34,158 bases of DNA, taken from the NCBI GenBank assembly GCA_903877645.1, contig CAIRES010000010.1, positions 1-34,158 of the forward strand, in the 5' to 3' direction. Made by a program: the position numbers and the translations under genes. Under the pieces are notes generated by a model. The model was not told the origin of the DNA. It saw only the letters and a program-made list of their open reading frames with translations, and made no database searches. Numbering within the stretch: the first letter of the stretch is position 1; every line of letters starts with the position of its first letter. Below, piece after piece: positions 11,401 through 20,700 of the stretch. Origin of the DNA: an uncultured Bacteroidota bacterium (GTDB taxonomy: Bacteria; Bacteroidota; Bacteroidia; Chitinophagales; Chitinophagaceae).

Positions 11401-14400
11401 TACCTGTACACATACCCGCAGCCCCGGTTAAGGGGGCCTCAGGGTTTACGGTAAGTGTCGCCATAACTGTGCAACTGCCAATGCTATAGGTGATCACTGC
11501 TGCACCGGCGTTTACCCCTGTTATTATACCCGTACTGCCCATGGTTATCGTGCTGCTGGTGCTGCTCCAGATGCCGCCACTCACAGCATCTGCTGCGGTT
11601 ATGGTGGATCCCTGGCATACGGTAGCCGGTCCGCTGCCAATTGTTATTGGTAGTGGGGTAGTGTTCACAGTTATCGTATCGTTAACGGCACAGGTGCCGG
11701 TACTATAGGTGACATAAGCGGTGCCGGGGCTTCTTCCTGTTACTATGCCTGCTGTGCTGATGGTGCCTGTGGCTGAAGGGGTAATGCTCCAGGTACCACC
11801 TGTTGTGCCATCTGTAAGTGCCGTTGTTGCGCCCACGCATAAGTTAGCGATGCCGCGGATAGCAGCGGGAGCGGCAGTCACTGTTTCTGTAGTAGTTACA
11901 GTACAGCCGGTTCCCAGCGAATAGGTAATGATCGCAGTACCGGCAGATACACCTGTTACAATGCCACTCAATGAGCCGATGGAAATGGTAGCTGACGCGC
12001 TGCTCCATATCCCTCCGCTTGCAGTATCAGTAAGTGTGTCTGTTGTGCCGGTGCATATCAATCCTGTACCTGTGACCACAGTTGGTGAGTTGCTCACGGT
12101 TACTGTCGTTGTTGCGCTGCACCCGGTAGGCGCGGTAAAAGTTATTGCACTGGTGCCGGTTGTAATACCGGTTACCATACCTGTTCCTGATCCTATTGTC
12201 AGCACGCCTGTGCTGCCGCTTATCCACGCTCCCGCGCCACTCTCTGTAAGACTGATGTGGGCGCCAATACATACTGCCGACGGCCCGCCTATTACTGCCG
12301 GGTTTGGGTTTACGGTTACTGTCGCCGTCCGGTAGCAGCCTGTTGTAGTTAGCGTAAAGGTGATGGTGGGTGTGCCTGCCGTAATGCCCGTTACCAGGCC
12401 TGTTGTACTGCCTACACTCACCGCGCTGCTTGCGGTACTCCATGCGCCACTGCCTGTCTCTGTGAGCGTTAGCGAACTGCCCTGGCATATACTGCCGGTG
12501 CCGCCTATTGTTCCCGGCAACGGGTTTACTGTTATGGTTATCGATGTGGTGCATCCTGTTCCGGTGGAGAAAGTCACCGTCGCAGTGCCGGCAGTGGAAC
12601 CCGTTACCAGGCCTGTAGTGCCCATGATCACGCTGCCGGTGCCGGGTGTTGCGCTCCATGTTCCTGTTCCCCCTGCTGCCAGTATGATGCTGGAGCCTAT
12701 ACACACCTGTGTCGGCCCGCTGATCAGGCCCGCCCCGCTGTTTACCGTCACAGTTTTTGTTGCTGCACAGCCCGTACCGGAAAGGGTGTAGGTGATAATG
12801 CTCGTACCTGCGACCATGCCTGTGACCACGCCGCTGCTGCTGCCAATATTTATATTGGTATTGCTCCTGCTCCATATTCCGGTGGCGCTGTCTGTTTCTG
12901 CTATTGTTTGCCCGATGCACACTACGGAAGGCCCGCTTATTGCGGGCGGCAGTGCATTTACTGTTACTATTTTGCTTACCGCACATCCTGCGGGTGTGGT
13001 ATATGATACTGTTAGTGTGCCTGTGCTGATTCCTGCCAGTATACCTGCCGTGCTTATAGTACCTGTAGTTACTGGTATGCAACTCCATGTGCCACCGGCA
13101 TCTGTAAGGGTTGTTGTACTTCCTGCACACAGGCTGCCGGCGCCAGTTATTGCTGCCGGCATCGTATTTACGGTTACCACAGCAGTTGCCACACAGCCGG
13201 GGCCGGTAGTATAATAGATAGATGCAATGCCTGTACCCGTGCCTGTAACAATTCCTGTACTGCCTATAGCAACTGCTGATCCTGTACTGCTCCACACGCC
13301 CCCTGCCGTTCCGTCAGACAGTACGGTAGTGCGGCCTCTGCATACACTTAGCGAACCTGTAATACTCGTTGGTGGTGGCAGCACTGTTATTGCTTGGCTT
13401 ACCGTGCAGCCCGTCCCCGTGCTATAGATGATCGTTACACTTCCTGTAGATATCCCCGTGACAGCCCCCGAACTGGTTACTCGTGCTTTGGTCGTGTCGC
13501 TGCTGCTCCATGTGCCGCCTGTAGCGCTGTTTGAGAGGGTAGTAGTGCCACCCACACACAGGCTGAATATTCCGGTGATAACGCCGGGTGCTGGATTTAC
13601 TGTAAATGTCGTTGTTGCCATGCACCCATCGGCTGCTATATAACTGATGGTAGCTGTACCTGTGGCATAGCCGGTCACGTCTCCGCCACTACTTATGTAT
13701 GCTGTTGAATAATCTGAACTGAACCATGCGCCGCCTGTGGTAGTGTCTGCAAGAGTAGTTGTTGACGACAGGCAGAGACTTGTTGTGCCTGTGATAGGCC
13801 TTGGCATGGGGTTTACACTTAGGGCTGCAGTTGCTTTACAGCCTGTAGGTAATGTATAAGTAATGGTTGCCGGGCCGGCTGCGATACCCGTTACTATACC
13901 CGTGCTGCCTATGCTTGCAGCAGTCCCTCCTGCACTCCATATACCACCGCCGCTTTCTGTCAGTGATTCTGTTTGGCCGGGGCATATACCCGTGCTTAAG
14001 ATACCCGTTATCGCTCCCGGTAATGGGTTCACAGTTATTGCGGCTGTGCGCATACAGCCTGATGGCAGGGTATAAGTGATCACTGATGTCCCGATGCCGA
14101 TACCCGTTACCAGTCCGGTTGCAGAACTGGTAGTGATGCCCCCACCTACACTGCTCCAGGCCCCTCCGGTTAATGTATCACTTAATGTAAGGGATGCCCC
14201 AAGGCATATTGGCGCTGTGCCTGCTATTACTGATGGCAGTGGGTTTGCCGTGACGTTTTTTGTAACCGCACAGCCTGTGGGCATTGCGTAAACTATTGTT
14301 GTTACTCCTCCACCTACACCTGTTATCGCACCCGACGTAGATCCTACCGTTATACTTGTACCCGTAGCGCTCCAGTAGCCTCCGGGTACAGTTTCTGATT

Positions 14401-17170
14401 CGCTGGCCACATCGCCACTGCATATTGTTGATGGCCCCGTGATAGCAGTAGGGGATGTATTCACAGTTACCGGCTTTGTCACAAAGCATCCTGAAGTCAT
14501 CGTATACTTCACCGTATCTGCTCCGCCAGAAATTCCGGTCAATATTCCGGTCAATGCCCCTATTGTCCCGACAGCAGTAATATTACTGCTCCATGTGCCT
14601 CCTGACAAAGTATCGCTGAAAGAGAGTGTTGCGCCTGCACACAGCGCTGCCAGACCGGCAATGGCAGATGGGGGAGTGTTGACTGTTACCGTTTTTGTGG
14701 CTACACAACCTGTAGGTAAACTGTACGAAATTGTCGCTGTTCCCAACGACACAGGGGTAACTATACCCGTTGATGAACCTATCGATACCGCCGGGCCGCT
14801 TTCGCTCCATACACCACCTGTTGCTGAGTCGCTAAGGGTTATTGGCGAGCCGCATAAGATGGGTGATCCCGTTATCGGGTGCAAATTATTTACCGTCACC
14901 GTTTGAACAGCCGCACAGCCTGATGCGTTGGTATAGCTAATGTCAACTACGCCGCCGTTTATGCCGGTCACTATTCCCCCGGTACCTGCTGTAGCTATGG
15001 ATGTATTAGTGCTACTCCAGGTGCCTCCGGTAGTAGAGTTGGTAAGCGTTATCGATGAACCTGCGCATACATTTGCAGGCCCTGAAATTGCGGATGGTAC
15101 AGCATTTATGGTCAGTGTTGCAGACTTGGCACAACCTGTGCGCAACGTATAATTGATCACAGACGTTCCCACACTTGCGCCATACACTATGCCCGTAGTG
15201 ATCCCTATAGATGCATTGCTATTGCTCGAATGCCAGGTGCCACCGCTCAGCGAGTCAAGCATGAGCAATGTACTGCCGGCACATACACTTAAAGTGTCTG
15301 AGCTTGATGATTTTGGGATGGAGGGCAATGGGTTGATCGTCGTATGGGCGGTTATGAAGCAGCCTGAAGGAAGAGTATAGGTAATGAAAACAGTTCCCGC
15401 TGTAACTCCGGTCATGATGCCTGTTGAGCCGATAGTAGCGATTGCCGTGTTGCCGCTGCTCCATATTCCTCCCGTAGTAGCATCGCTCAAAGTGGCTGTT
15501 CCCCCGCCGGCACATGCCAATGGGGTGCCACTGATATCGGATGGCACTGATACCACATTCACCGTGGTGGTGGTCGACGCTGTGCCACAACTCATATACC
15601 TCGAGTAACTGATTGTTGTAGAACCCAGAGCTACTCCCGTTATGTTGCCATATACAGAGCCTATCGAGGCCGTTGTGGGGTCGCTGCTCGTCCAGGTCCC
15701 GCCGCCCAGCGTATCATATAAAAACGCGGATGTACCGAGGCATATATTTGTGGGGCCGGGCATCGCTACAGGCACAAAAGGAGATGCGGTAATAGCAATG
15801 TTAATCGTAGTAGTATCAGAATTGCCCTGGCAGTCGGTTATTCTCATTTTAATAACGTCTGTAGCAATAGAACTACCTGATGGCGAATAATATAGCCCGA
15901 TCGGAACTACTTCTCCTCCATTAGAGTTGGTATAATAAGTACCCACAAGTGTGCCATGTGTTGGCGATAAGATCACGCTCCAGGTTTCCAATTGTCCTGC
16001 ATCCAAATCAGAGATTGCTAATAATGTAGTTATTGGATTGGCTCCCGATCCTATACATACGCCAAAGCTCTGCAAATGGCCACCCAAAAAGTGTGGCGCA
16101 GCGTTGGCTAATCCCTTTAGTATACGTTGTTCGCCATCGGTAGATATATATAGCGCCCCTGCGCCATCCATAGTGATGAAATTATCCGAATACAGTGAAT
16201 CTGTAGTAGCGCTGCATTGCAGGCCGAAGCCCCCCCTGAAACCGTTTCCTGCAACGGTGGTAATGTTGCCCGTGGTATTTATTTTCCTGATCCTGGCGCT
16301 GTCGTTGATATATACATTACCCCCATTGTCCGTGCAGATACTGCTCACTGTGTTCGCTATCTTAGCAGCAGTAGCAGCGCTGCCGTCACCCGAAAAACCT
16401 GTGGTGCCGGTACCTGCAAACGTACTGATGATGCCTGCCGGACTGATCTTCCTTACCCGCGCACCTGATACCGATACATAAATATTTCCCCCGACGTCCA
16501 ACGCTATAGCTTTCGGGTTGTTCAGTTCTGCCGCGGTGGCCGGGCCGCCATCGCCTGCGTTCGCTGCTGTTCCATTCCCTGCTATAGTGCTGATCACGCC
16601 TGTAGTGGCCACCATTCGCACACAATTATTATTCCCGTCTGCTATATAGATATTTCCATAACCGTCTATGGCTATGCCTGCCGCACCATTGAGCGTTGCC
16701 AGTGTGGCAGCTCCGCCATCCCCGCTATATCCCGCAGTACCCGTTCCGGCTACTGTGCTGATGATGCCCGATATATTTATTTCCCGCACAGCCGTGCCTG
16801 TAGAAAAATAGACGTTCCCTGTCGAATCGGTAGCAATGCCCCATGGGTAGTTAATATTAGCCGCTGTGGCCGGCGATCCGTCTCCCGTATACCCCGCTGT
16901 GCCGGTGCCTGCAATGCTCGTGATGATGCCCGAAGCGTCTATCTTTCGGATACGCTGGTTGCTGTAATCCGCAAAATATACATTGCCGGCTCCGTCAAGT
17001 GTGATAGCCTTTGGATTATTTATTTGCGCATTTGTGGCAGGTAGCCCATCTCCTAAAAAAGCGGCGGATCCAGTCCCCGCTATACTGGTCAGCACATAGC
17101 TATACTGTGCGTCACATACACCGCAAAACAATAGCAGAAGATAAGGTATGATATACAGGCCGCGCCTCAC
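8471..17170 (-). CDS. Giant T9SS-secreted protein: NHL-repeat head, 30 Ig-like units
   Basis: A 2899-residue protein. The start is GTG at 17170: no in-frame ATG precedes the signal peptide (RRGLYIIPYLLLLFCGVCDA), so GTG is well supported. Residues about 22-350 hold about six NHL-type repeats (GDGLPATNAQINNPKAI, GNVYFADYSNQRIRKI, and copies), which form a beta-propeller in this family. A linker domain follows (about 350-465). Then come 30 BIG_2-like units (about 465-2635), two YQW modules and a type A sorting domain (IWPNPCYDRVTI, LANGIYMVKV, HKLVKSL). The predicted fate is T9SS export and surface attachment. From the sorting domain back through the stalk it is homologous to the neighbouring giant gene, but the head is unrelated. 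A weak -7-like TATCTTAG lies shortly upstream of the start. The ligand is unknown. Confidence 0.9.
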   Translation of the reverse strand: MRRGLYIIPYLLLLFCGVCDAQYSYVLTSIAGTGSAAFLGDGLPATNAQINNPKAITLDGAGNVYFADYSNQRIRKIDASGIITSIAGTGTAGYTGDGSPATAANINYPWGIATDSTGNVYFSTGTAVREINISGIISTVAGTGTAGYSGDGGAATLATLNGAAGIAIDGYGNIYIADGNNNCVRMVATTGVISTIAGNGTAANAGDGGPATAAELNNPKAIALDVGGNIYVSVSGARVRKISPAGIISTFAGTGTTGFSGDGSAATAAKIANTVSSICTDNGGNVYINDSARIRKINTTGNITTVAGNGFRGGFGLQCSATTDSLYSDNFITMDGAGALYISTDGEQRILKGLANAAPHFLGGHLQSFGVCIGSGANPITTLLAISDLDAGQLETWSVILSPTHGTLVGTYYTNSNGGEVVPIGLYYSPSGSSIATDVIKMRITDCQGNSDTTTINIAITASPFVPVAMPGPTNICLGTSAFLYDTLGGGTWTSSDPTTASIGSVYGNITGVALGSTTISYSRYMSCGTASTTTTVNVVSVPSDISGTPLACAGGGTATLSDATTGGIWSSGNTAIATIGSTGIMTGVTAGTVFITYTLPSGCFITAHTTINPLPSIPKSSSSDTLSVCAGSTLLMLDSLSGGTWHSSNSNASIGITTGIVYGASVGTSVINYTLRTGCAKSATLTINAVPSAISGPANVCAGSSITLTNSTTGGTWSSTNTSIATAGTGGIVTGINGGVVDISYTNASGCAAVQTVTVNNLHPITGSPILCGSPITLSDSATGGVWSESGPAVSIGSSTGIVTPVSLGTATISYSLPTGCVATKTVTVNTPPSAIAGLAALCAGATLSFSDTLSGGTWSSNITAVGTIGALTGILTGISGGADTVKYTMTSGCFVTKPVTVNTSPTAITGPSTICSGDVASESETVPGGYWSATGTSITVGSTSGAITGVGGGVTTIVYAMPTGCAVTKNVTANPLPSVIAGTAPICLGASLTLSDTLTGGAWSSVGGGITTSSATGLVTGIGIGTSVITYTLPSGCMRTAAITVNPLPGAITGILSTGICPGQTESLTESGGGIWSAGGTAASIGSTGIVTGIAAGPATITYTLPTGCKATAALSVNPMPRPITGTTSLCLSSTTTLADTTTGGAWFSSDYSTAYISSGGDVTGYATGTATISYIAADGCMATTTFTVNPAPGVITGIFSLCVGGTTTLSNSATGGTWSSSDTTKARVTSSGAVTGISTGSVTIIYSTGTGCTVSQAITVLPPPTSITGSLSVCRGRTTVLSDGTAGGVWSSTGSAVAIGSTGIVTGTGTGIASIYYTTGPGCVATAVVTVNTMPAAITGAGSLCAGSTTTLTDAGGTWSCIPVTTGTISTAGILAGISTGTLTVSYTTPAGCAVSKIVTVNALPPAISGPSVVCIGQTIAETDSATGIWSRSNTNINIGSSSGVVTGMVAGTSIITYTLSGTGCAATKTVTVNSGAGLISGPTQVCIGSSIILAAGGTGTWSATPGTGSVIMGTTGLVTGSTAGTATVTFSTGTGCTTSITITVNPLPGTIGGTGSICQGSSLTLTETGSGAWSTASSAVSVGSTTGLVTGITAGTPTITFTLTTTGCYRTATVTVNPNPAVIGGPSAVCIGAHISLTESGAGAWISGSTGVLTIGSGTGMVTGITTGTSAITFTAPTGCSATTTVTVSNSPTVVTGTGLICTGTTDTLTDTASGGIWSSASATISIGSLSGIVTGVSAGTAIITYSLGTGCTVTTTETVTAAPAAIRGIANLCVGATTALTDGTTGGTWSITPSATGTISTAGIVTGRSPGTAYVTYSTGTCAVNDTITVNTTPLPITIGSGPATVCQGSTITAADAVSGGIWSSTSSTITMGSTGIITGVNAGAAVITYSIGSCTVMATLTVNPEAPLTGAAGMCTGTTTTLSDAVAGGRWTATGATSVGSTGIITGVSAGTGHITYTLPTGCTATYTVTVNSSPALITGVLHVCIGSTTNLSNSAGGGTWSISGSAASIGSISGIVTGLSAGTAPVVYSLGTGCTAGTTVTVNLPPPAITGTMNVCPGGSLSLTESGSGTWSVGAGGAAIVGSATGIVTGVSAGTSTISFTSSYGCMVTAIVTVNPLPDLISGPHNVCAGATITLSDASAGGSWTGSGPLTIGSTGAATGISAGTGVVTYTLPTGCATTMSVFVNALPAAISGTTAMCLHSGVTLSDSSPGGFWSSPDGTGIITLGSTTGAITGIALGTATISYTLDGCSISTTVNVTSLPDNIAGNTHLCVGITDTLTDRGGGMWSSSNPAVATIGSSTGAVTGIIPGAVSITYSLGVGCTVSKPVTVNVTPASITGPSIVCSGNTITLHDITAGGAWSSGNTTLATAGTGGIITGIGGGTVNISYTSITTNCASVYPIAVIQVPAITGGDHICAWGSTMMVYDSLPGGSFTSTLVTISDSGAVLSYAPGTASITYTESHGCYVITHITVNPLPGDITGIRNLCIGATTTLYDTSTGGVWSLAGGAAVTVGSSSGLVTAIAAGAATISYTTSRYGCSQNITITVQATPSTAGTITGSNNICSGSSTTFTDTTAGGVWSGGGVIATAGSSTGIVSGIRAGTATITYTVTNHCGTIATSKTVTVNPDVTPAISISTANDTLCAGIAASYISAIVNGGTGPAYQWMVNGVAVTGGTGSTYSYIPANGDAIVARLTSNATCVSPASVLSDTITMTVDPQVIPSVTIIASPGSTILTGATIIFTAAVTNGGTAPAYQWMLDGVAIPGATDATYTASNYNDGDTVSFVVMNSGICGGNTGHSNAVGITVINNEGIQPLAHKGEPAIWPNPCYDRVTITGAIGHELIIYDMMGVEVYRTHVILDREQINIATLANGIYMVKVTDASGATVTHKLVKSL
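9270..15775 (-). repeat. 30-unit intragenic Ig-like repeat array
   Basis: The coding array has the same consensus as the array at 1450-7075. Units 10 to 30 here match units 6 to 26 of the other protein one for one. Examples of shared variants are SSDYS-AYI (10/6), WSSPDGTGIIT (25/21), HLCVG...WSSSNP (26/22) and LSYAPGTAS (28/24). Two units depart from the usual cysteine pattern or opening: unit 13 has a third Cys, and unit 3 opens with a Ser-rich segment. Confidence 0.85.
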
Positions 17171-17374
17171 TACATATATATTTTCACTAAGATAGGAAAA
17201 AAATCACACATCGGGGCTTTTATCACATAATTTACTCCAAAGCCACATCTGAACAGGTGAACAAGTCTTTTACCACTGAAAATGATTTTTTGGCACTTAG
17301 CACTATTGCTACTATTCAGCATCCGTTGCCACGCTCGCTTGTACTTTGGGTAATTCTACTGAGCAAAATCATGG

Positions 17375-17442
17375 TGTCATGGTGAGCCTGTCGAACCACG
17401 CTACTGAGCAAAATGTCATGGTGAGCCTGTCGAACCACGCTA
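17375..17442. repeat. Two direct copies of a 29-base intergenic repeat
   Basis: Bases 17375-17403 and 17414-17442 are identical 29-mers containing GGTGAGCCTGTCGAACCACG. They are separated by TGAGCAAAA, which also precedes the first copy. Spurious translations of this repeat family read VMVSLSNH. The second copy ends exactly on the TAG stop of the sorting-domain remnant on the minus strand, so the repeat supplies that stop codon. Confidence 0.8.
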
Positions 17443-17480
17443 TTGCGCCTTCACCAATTTTCTCGTGATATACGTAACAC

Positions 17481-17501
17481 CTCCCTTTAGGGCCGGGGTT
17501 G
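17481..17501. repeat. Short CTCCCTTTAGGGCCGGGGTT repeat inside coding remnant
   Basis: This G/C-tract repeat shares the layout of the longer one at 17671-17704. On the minus strand it reads in frame as part of PALKGG inside the sorting-domain remnant, at a spot where related domains have no such residues. It looks like an insertion that kept the frame. Confidence 0.55.
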
Positions 17502-17670
17502 ACACTCGCACCAAATAAACCCCATTCGCCAACCCACTAATATCCACCTCCTCCTCCTCCGAAACCATAACACCCCTGTACACCACCTCACCCACCATAT
17601 CATACACTACCACCTCACAATCTTTTGAATTCGTCACCACCACAAAGCCCCGTGCTGGATTAGGTAACAC

Positions 17671-17704
17671 CTCCCTCTCCTTTGGAGAGGGCCGGGGAGA
17701 GGTC
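17671..17704. repeat. CTCTCCTTTGGAGAGG-type repeat inside coding remnant
   Basis: The self-complementary core CTCTCCTTTGGAGAG is followed by GGCCGGGGAGAGG. On the minus strand it is translated in frame as SPRPSPKERE, directly before the LPNP motif of the sorting domain. The same peptide string appears in many spurious Bacteroidota translations, which supports a dispersed repeat rather than a native linker. Confidence 0.65.
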
Positions 17705-17765
17705 ACCCCCGCATTATTAATAACCACTACCCCCTCCACATTCGAAATGCCTTCATTATGGTATA

Positions 17766-20700
17766 TTATGATTTATGGTACAAAAGTCTTAACATGGAGG
17801 GCAAAACAATCAATAGCAAAGGCAAGGCAATGATAAAGCCACCAATTACTGATATGGCCAATGGCTGGTGTAATTGAGCTCCTGCCCCTATACCTAAGGC
17901 TAAAGGTAATAGGGCTATAATAGCGCCCAATGCGGTCATCAGTTTTGGTCGTAGACGGGTTGATATGGAATATACTACCGCCTCATCTACACCCATTTCG
18001 TTCAATGCATCACGAAATTGCAAAAAGGTAAAGATAGAGTTCTCGCCTATGATTCCAACTATCATAATAAGGCCGGTATAACTGCCTACATTAAGCGGTG
18101 TGTGTGTAATAAACAACGCAATATAGCTACCCGATATTCCCAAAACCGCCAGCAATACAATCAATAACGCCACTCTGAAATCCCGGAAAAGGAAAAGTAT
18201 CACACCGAATACCAAAAGACTGGAGGAAATCAATATCATCAATAGTTCTTTAAAAGATTGCTGCTGTTCAGCGTATGATCCGCCATACTCTATATGATAT
18301 CCTTGTGGCAGCGAAATCTTTGACGTTACCACCTGTTGAATATCTTTTATTACGCTGCCAAGGTCTCTGTTTTCCAGTCGTGCGGTAATTACCCCCTGAG
18401 ACTGGATGTTCTCCCGCTGTATTTCAGCATCACCTGAATCTACTACAATTTGAGCGAGTGAACTTATCGGTGTCAGTTTGCCATTGGGTAGAAATACCTG
18501 CAATTTGCCCAAATCTGCCGCACTTACCTTGCTGTTGCCATTATAAACGGCCCGTATATTTATTTCTTGTTCTTTCTCAAGTATGGTTCCCATTACATTT
18601 CCCTCCATAGAGGTCTGCAACTGGTATTGCAAGTTTGCCGGGCTAATACCAAATTGAGCCAGTCGCTCATAAGCTGGTACAATAGTCACTGACGGACCTG
18701 CAATCACGATTCCATTAAATACATCTGCGGTGCCATTAACCCCTGAAACAACTACTGCTACCTGCGTTGATAGCTCCCTCAGTTTTTGCTGATTATCACC
18801 AAATATTTTCACTTCTATAGGCTGTACTGACGACATAAGATCGCCCAGCATATCTCCGATCACCTGGCCAAAGTCAATTCTCAGGGCAGGCTGGGTAGAT
18901 TCAATTTTCTTTCTCAGGCCATTGATGACTTCATCTGTACTCTGGGTTCTCTTTTTCTTAAGCTGTATCAGGTAATCTCCACGGTTGGGTTCTGTAATAA
19001 AAAAGCCCATCTGTGTTCCTGTTCTGCGGGAATAGGCATCTACTTCAGGTGTAGAAATAATTATTTTCTCTACTTCATGGAGCATCCTGTCTGTTTCTTC
19101 GAGCGATGTACCGGGAGGTGAGCTATAATCCAGCACAATACTTCCTTCGTCCATCTCCGGCAGGAAACCAGTCGTAAGTCTTGGCAATATCAGTATAATG
19201 GAAACGATAAGCCCGGCAACAAAAATAATACTGATCAGGGGTGTGTGAATAAAGAAAGATACCCATGGTTGGCGTTTCGCATTGTGTAATTCTTCTTGCT
19301 TCTTAGTCACAACAACCTTCTTCCTCCGAGTAAGGAAAAGGTAAACGACAGGCAAACAGATCCATGTAACAAAGAAGGAGCACACAAGTGTAATGATCAT
19401 GGTGTTTGTCATTACTTTAAAGTAAGCACCCGCCACACCGCTCATTAATGCAAACGGAAGAAATATAACGATAGTACTTATGGAAGACCCGATCATCGCG
19501 GGTAATAAATAGTTGATTGCTCTAGGGATTAGGTCATTAGTATGCTCATCCGGGTGTTCCTCATGGGTACGATGTATCTGCTCAACCACTACTATTGCAT
19601 CATCTATGATCAGCCCTATAGCTGCTGCCATTGCGCCTAGCGTCATGATATTAAATGTATAGCCTACCGTATATAGAACTATAAGCGTGAATCCAAGGGT
19701 GACTGGTATAGTAATAAGAATGGTGGCACTTGCTTTCAAAGAGCGCAAAAAAGTAATAGCTACAATAATAGCTAGCGCCAGCCCTATCCATAAACTGTCT
19801 GTAACGCTTTTCACAGATTCATTTACAAAGTCAGCCTGTATGTAGTAAGGCTTTAAAGTAACATCTTTGGGTAGTATCTTTCTTAACTCCTTTACCTTCG
19901 TTTCAATATCACTGGAAATATCTACCAGATTTGAATTTGGCTGTTTTATTACAGCTATCAGCAACCCCTCTTTTCCATTCGCATTGATCTTTGTATACTC
20001 CGTTCTCTCATGTATCTGCACGTCAGAAATATCTTTAAGCAGCACCACTCGCTTACCATCATTCTTTACAACAATATTAGATAGTTCTTTTGCTGTGCGA
20101 ACGGTAGCATCGGTTACGGTAAGATATAAATAACGGTAGTCTGAAAGGTAACCGTTTGATTTAATGAAATTGGTTTGCGCCATGATGGCATTTATTGAGT
20201 CCGGCGTTATAGATAACGAAGCCATTTTCTCCGGATCAAGCGTAATCCAGTATTCTTTTTGTTTACCTCCTACTATGCGTATCTCAGAAATGCCTGCTAC
20301 CTGCGATAAAAATGGCCTTATGGTATAAGTGGCCAACTGTTTAAGCTCAATTGGAGACAACGTATTGCTTTCTAATGTATAGCCCATTACCGGCAATATG
20401 GATGGATTCATTTTCTCCACCCTGATCTGCACATCAGGTGGAAGTACGTTTTTAATTTCATTTATTTTAGATTCTATACGCTGTTTGGCGAGGTCGATAT
20501 TCGCGTCCCAGTTCATAAATGCAGATATTTCGCAACTGCCCCTGCTGGTGGTACTGCGGATCGTTTTAAGATCGGGTACCTGCTTTATAACATTTTCCAG
20601 CGGCTTTGTTACCGTTATCATCATTCTGTTCACAGGTTGTAACCCCGCATCCGCGATGATTTTAATCTTTGGGAAAGTGATCTCCGGAAAAAGAGCAGTT

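Larger units (their letters stand above)
17440..17757 (-). pseudogene. Orphan T9SS type A sorting-domain remnant
   Basis: About 100 residues form an apparently intact sorting domain (VLPNPARGFVVV, VVYDMVGEVVYRG, ISGLANGVYLVRV, ITRKLVKAQ) with no signal peptide and no cargo. The frame is open from just after a TAA inside the pump gene's last codons. It has no ATG, and the first possible start is GTG at 17739. A NEGI motif at its beginning also occurs before the sorting domain of the 2899-residue giant. Two short repeats interrupt it in frame: SPRPSPKERE before LPNP, and PALKGG before the last strand. It is most simply the tail of a third cargo gene whose body was lost when the pump operon or a deletion arrived. 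Expression is unlikely but was not tested. Confidence 0.7.

Noticed and set aside
12027..13295. 422-codon minus-strand frame inside the larger giant gene
   Set aside because: It is an out-of-frame reading of the repeat array (Arg/His/Tyr-rich) and overlaps a gene with a signal peptide and clear domains.
1450..15775. Regular repeats considered as a CRISPR or satellite array
   Set aside because: The period is about 210-216 bases, the units are coding and highly diverged, and there are no short identical repeats with unique spacers.
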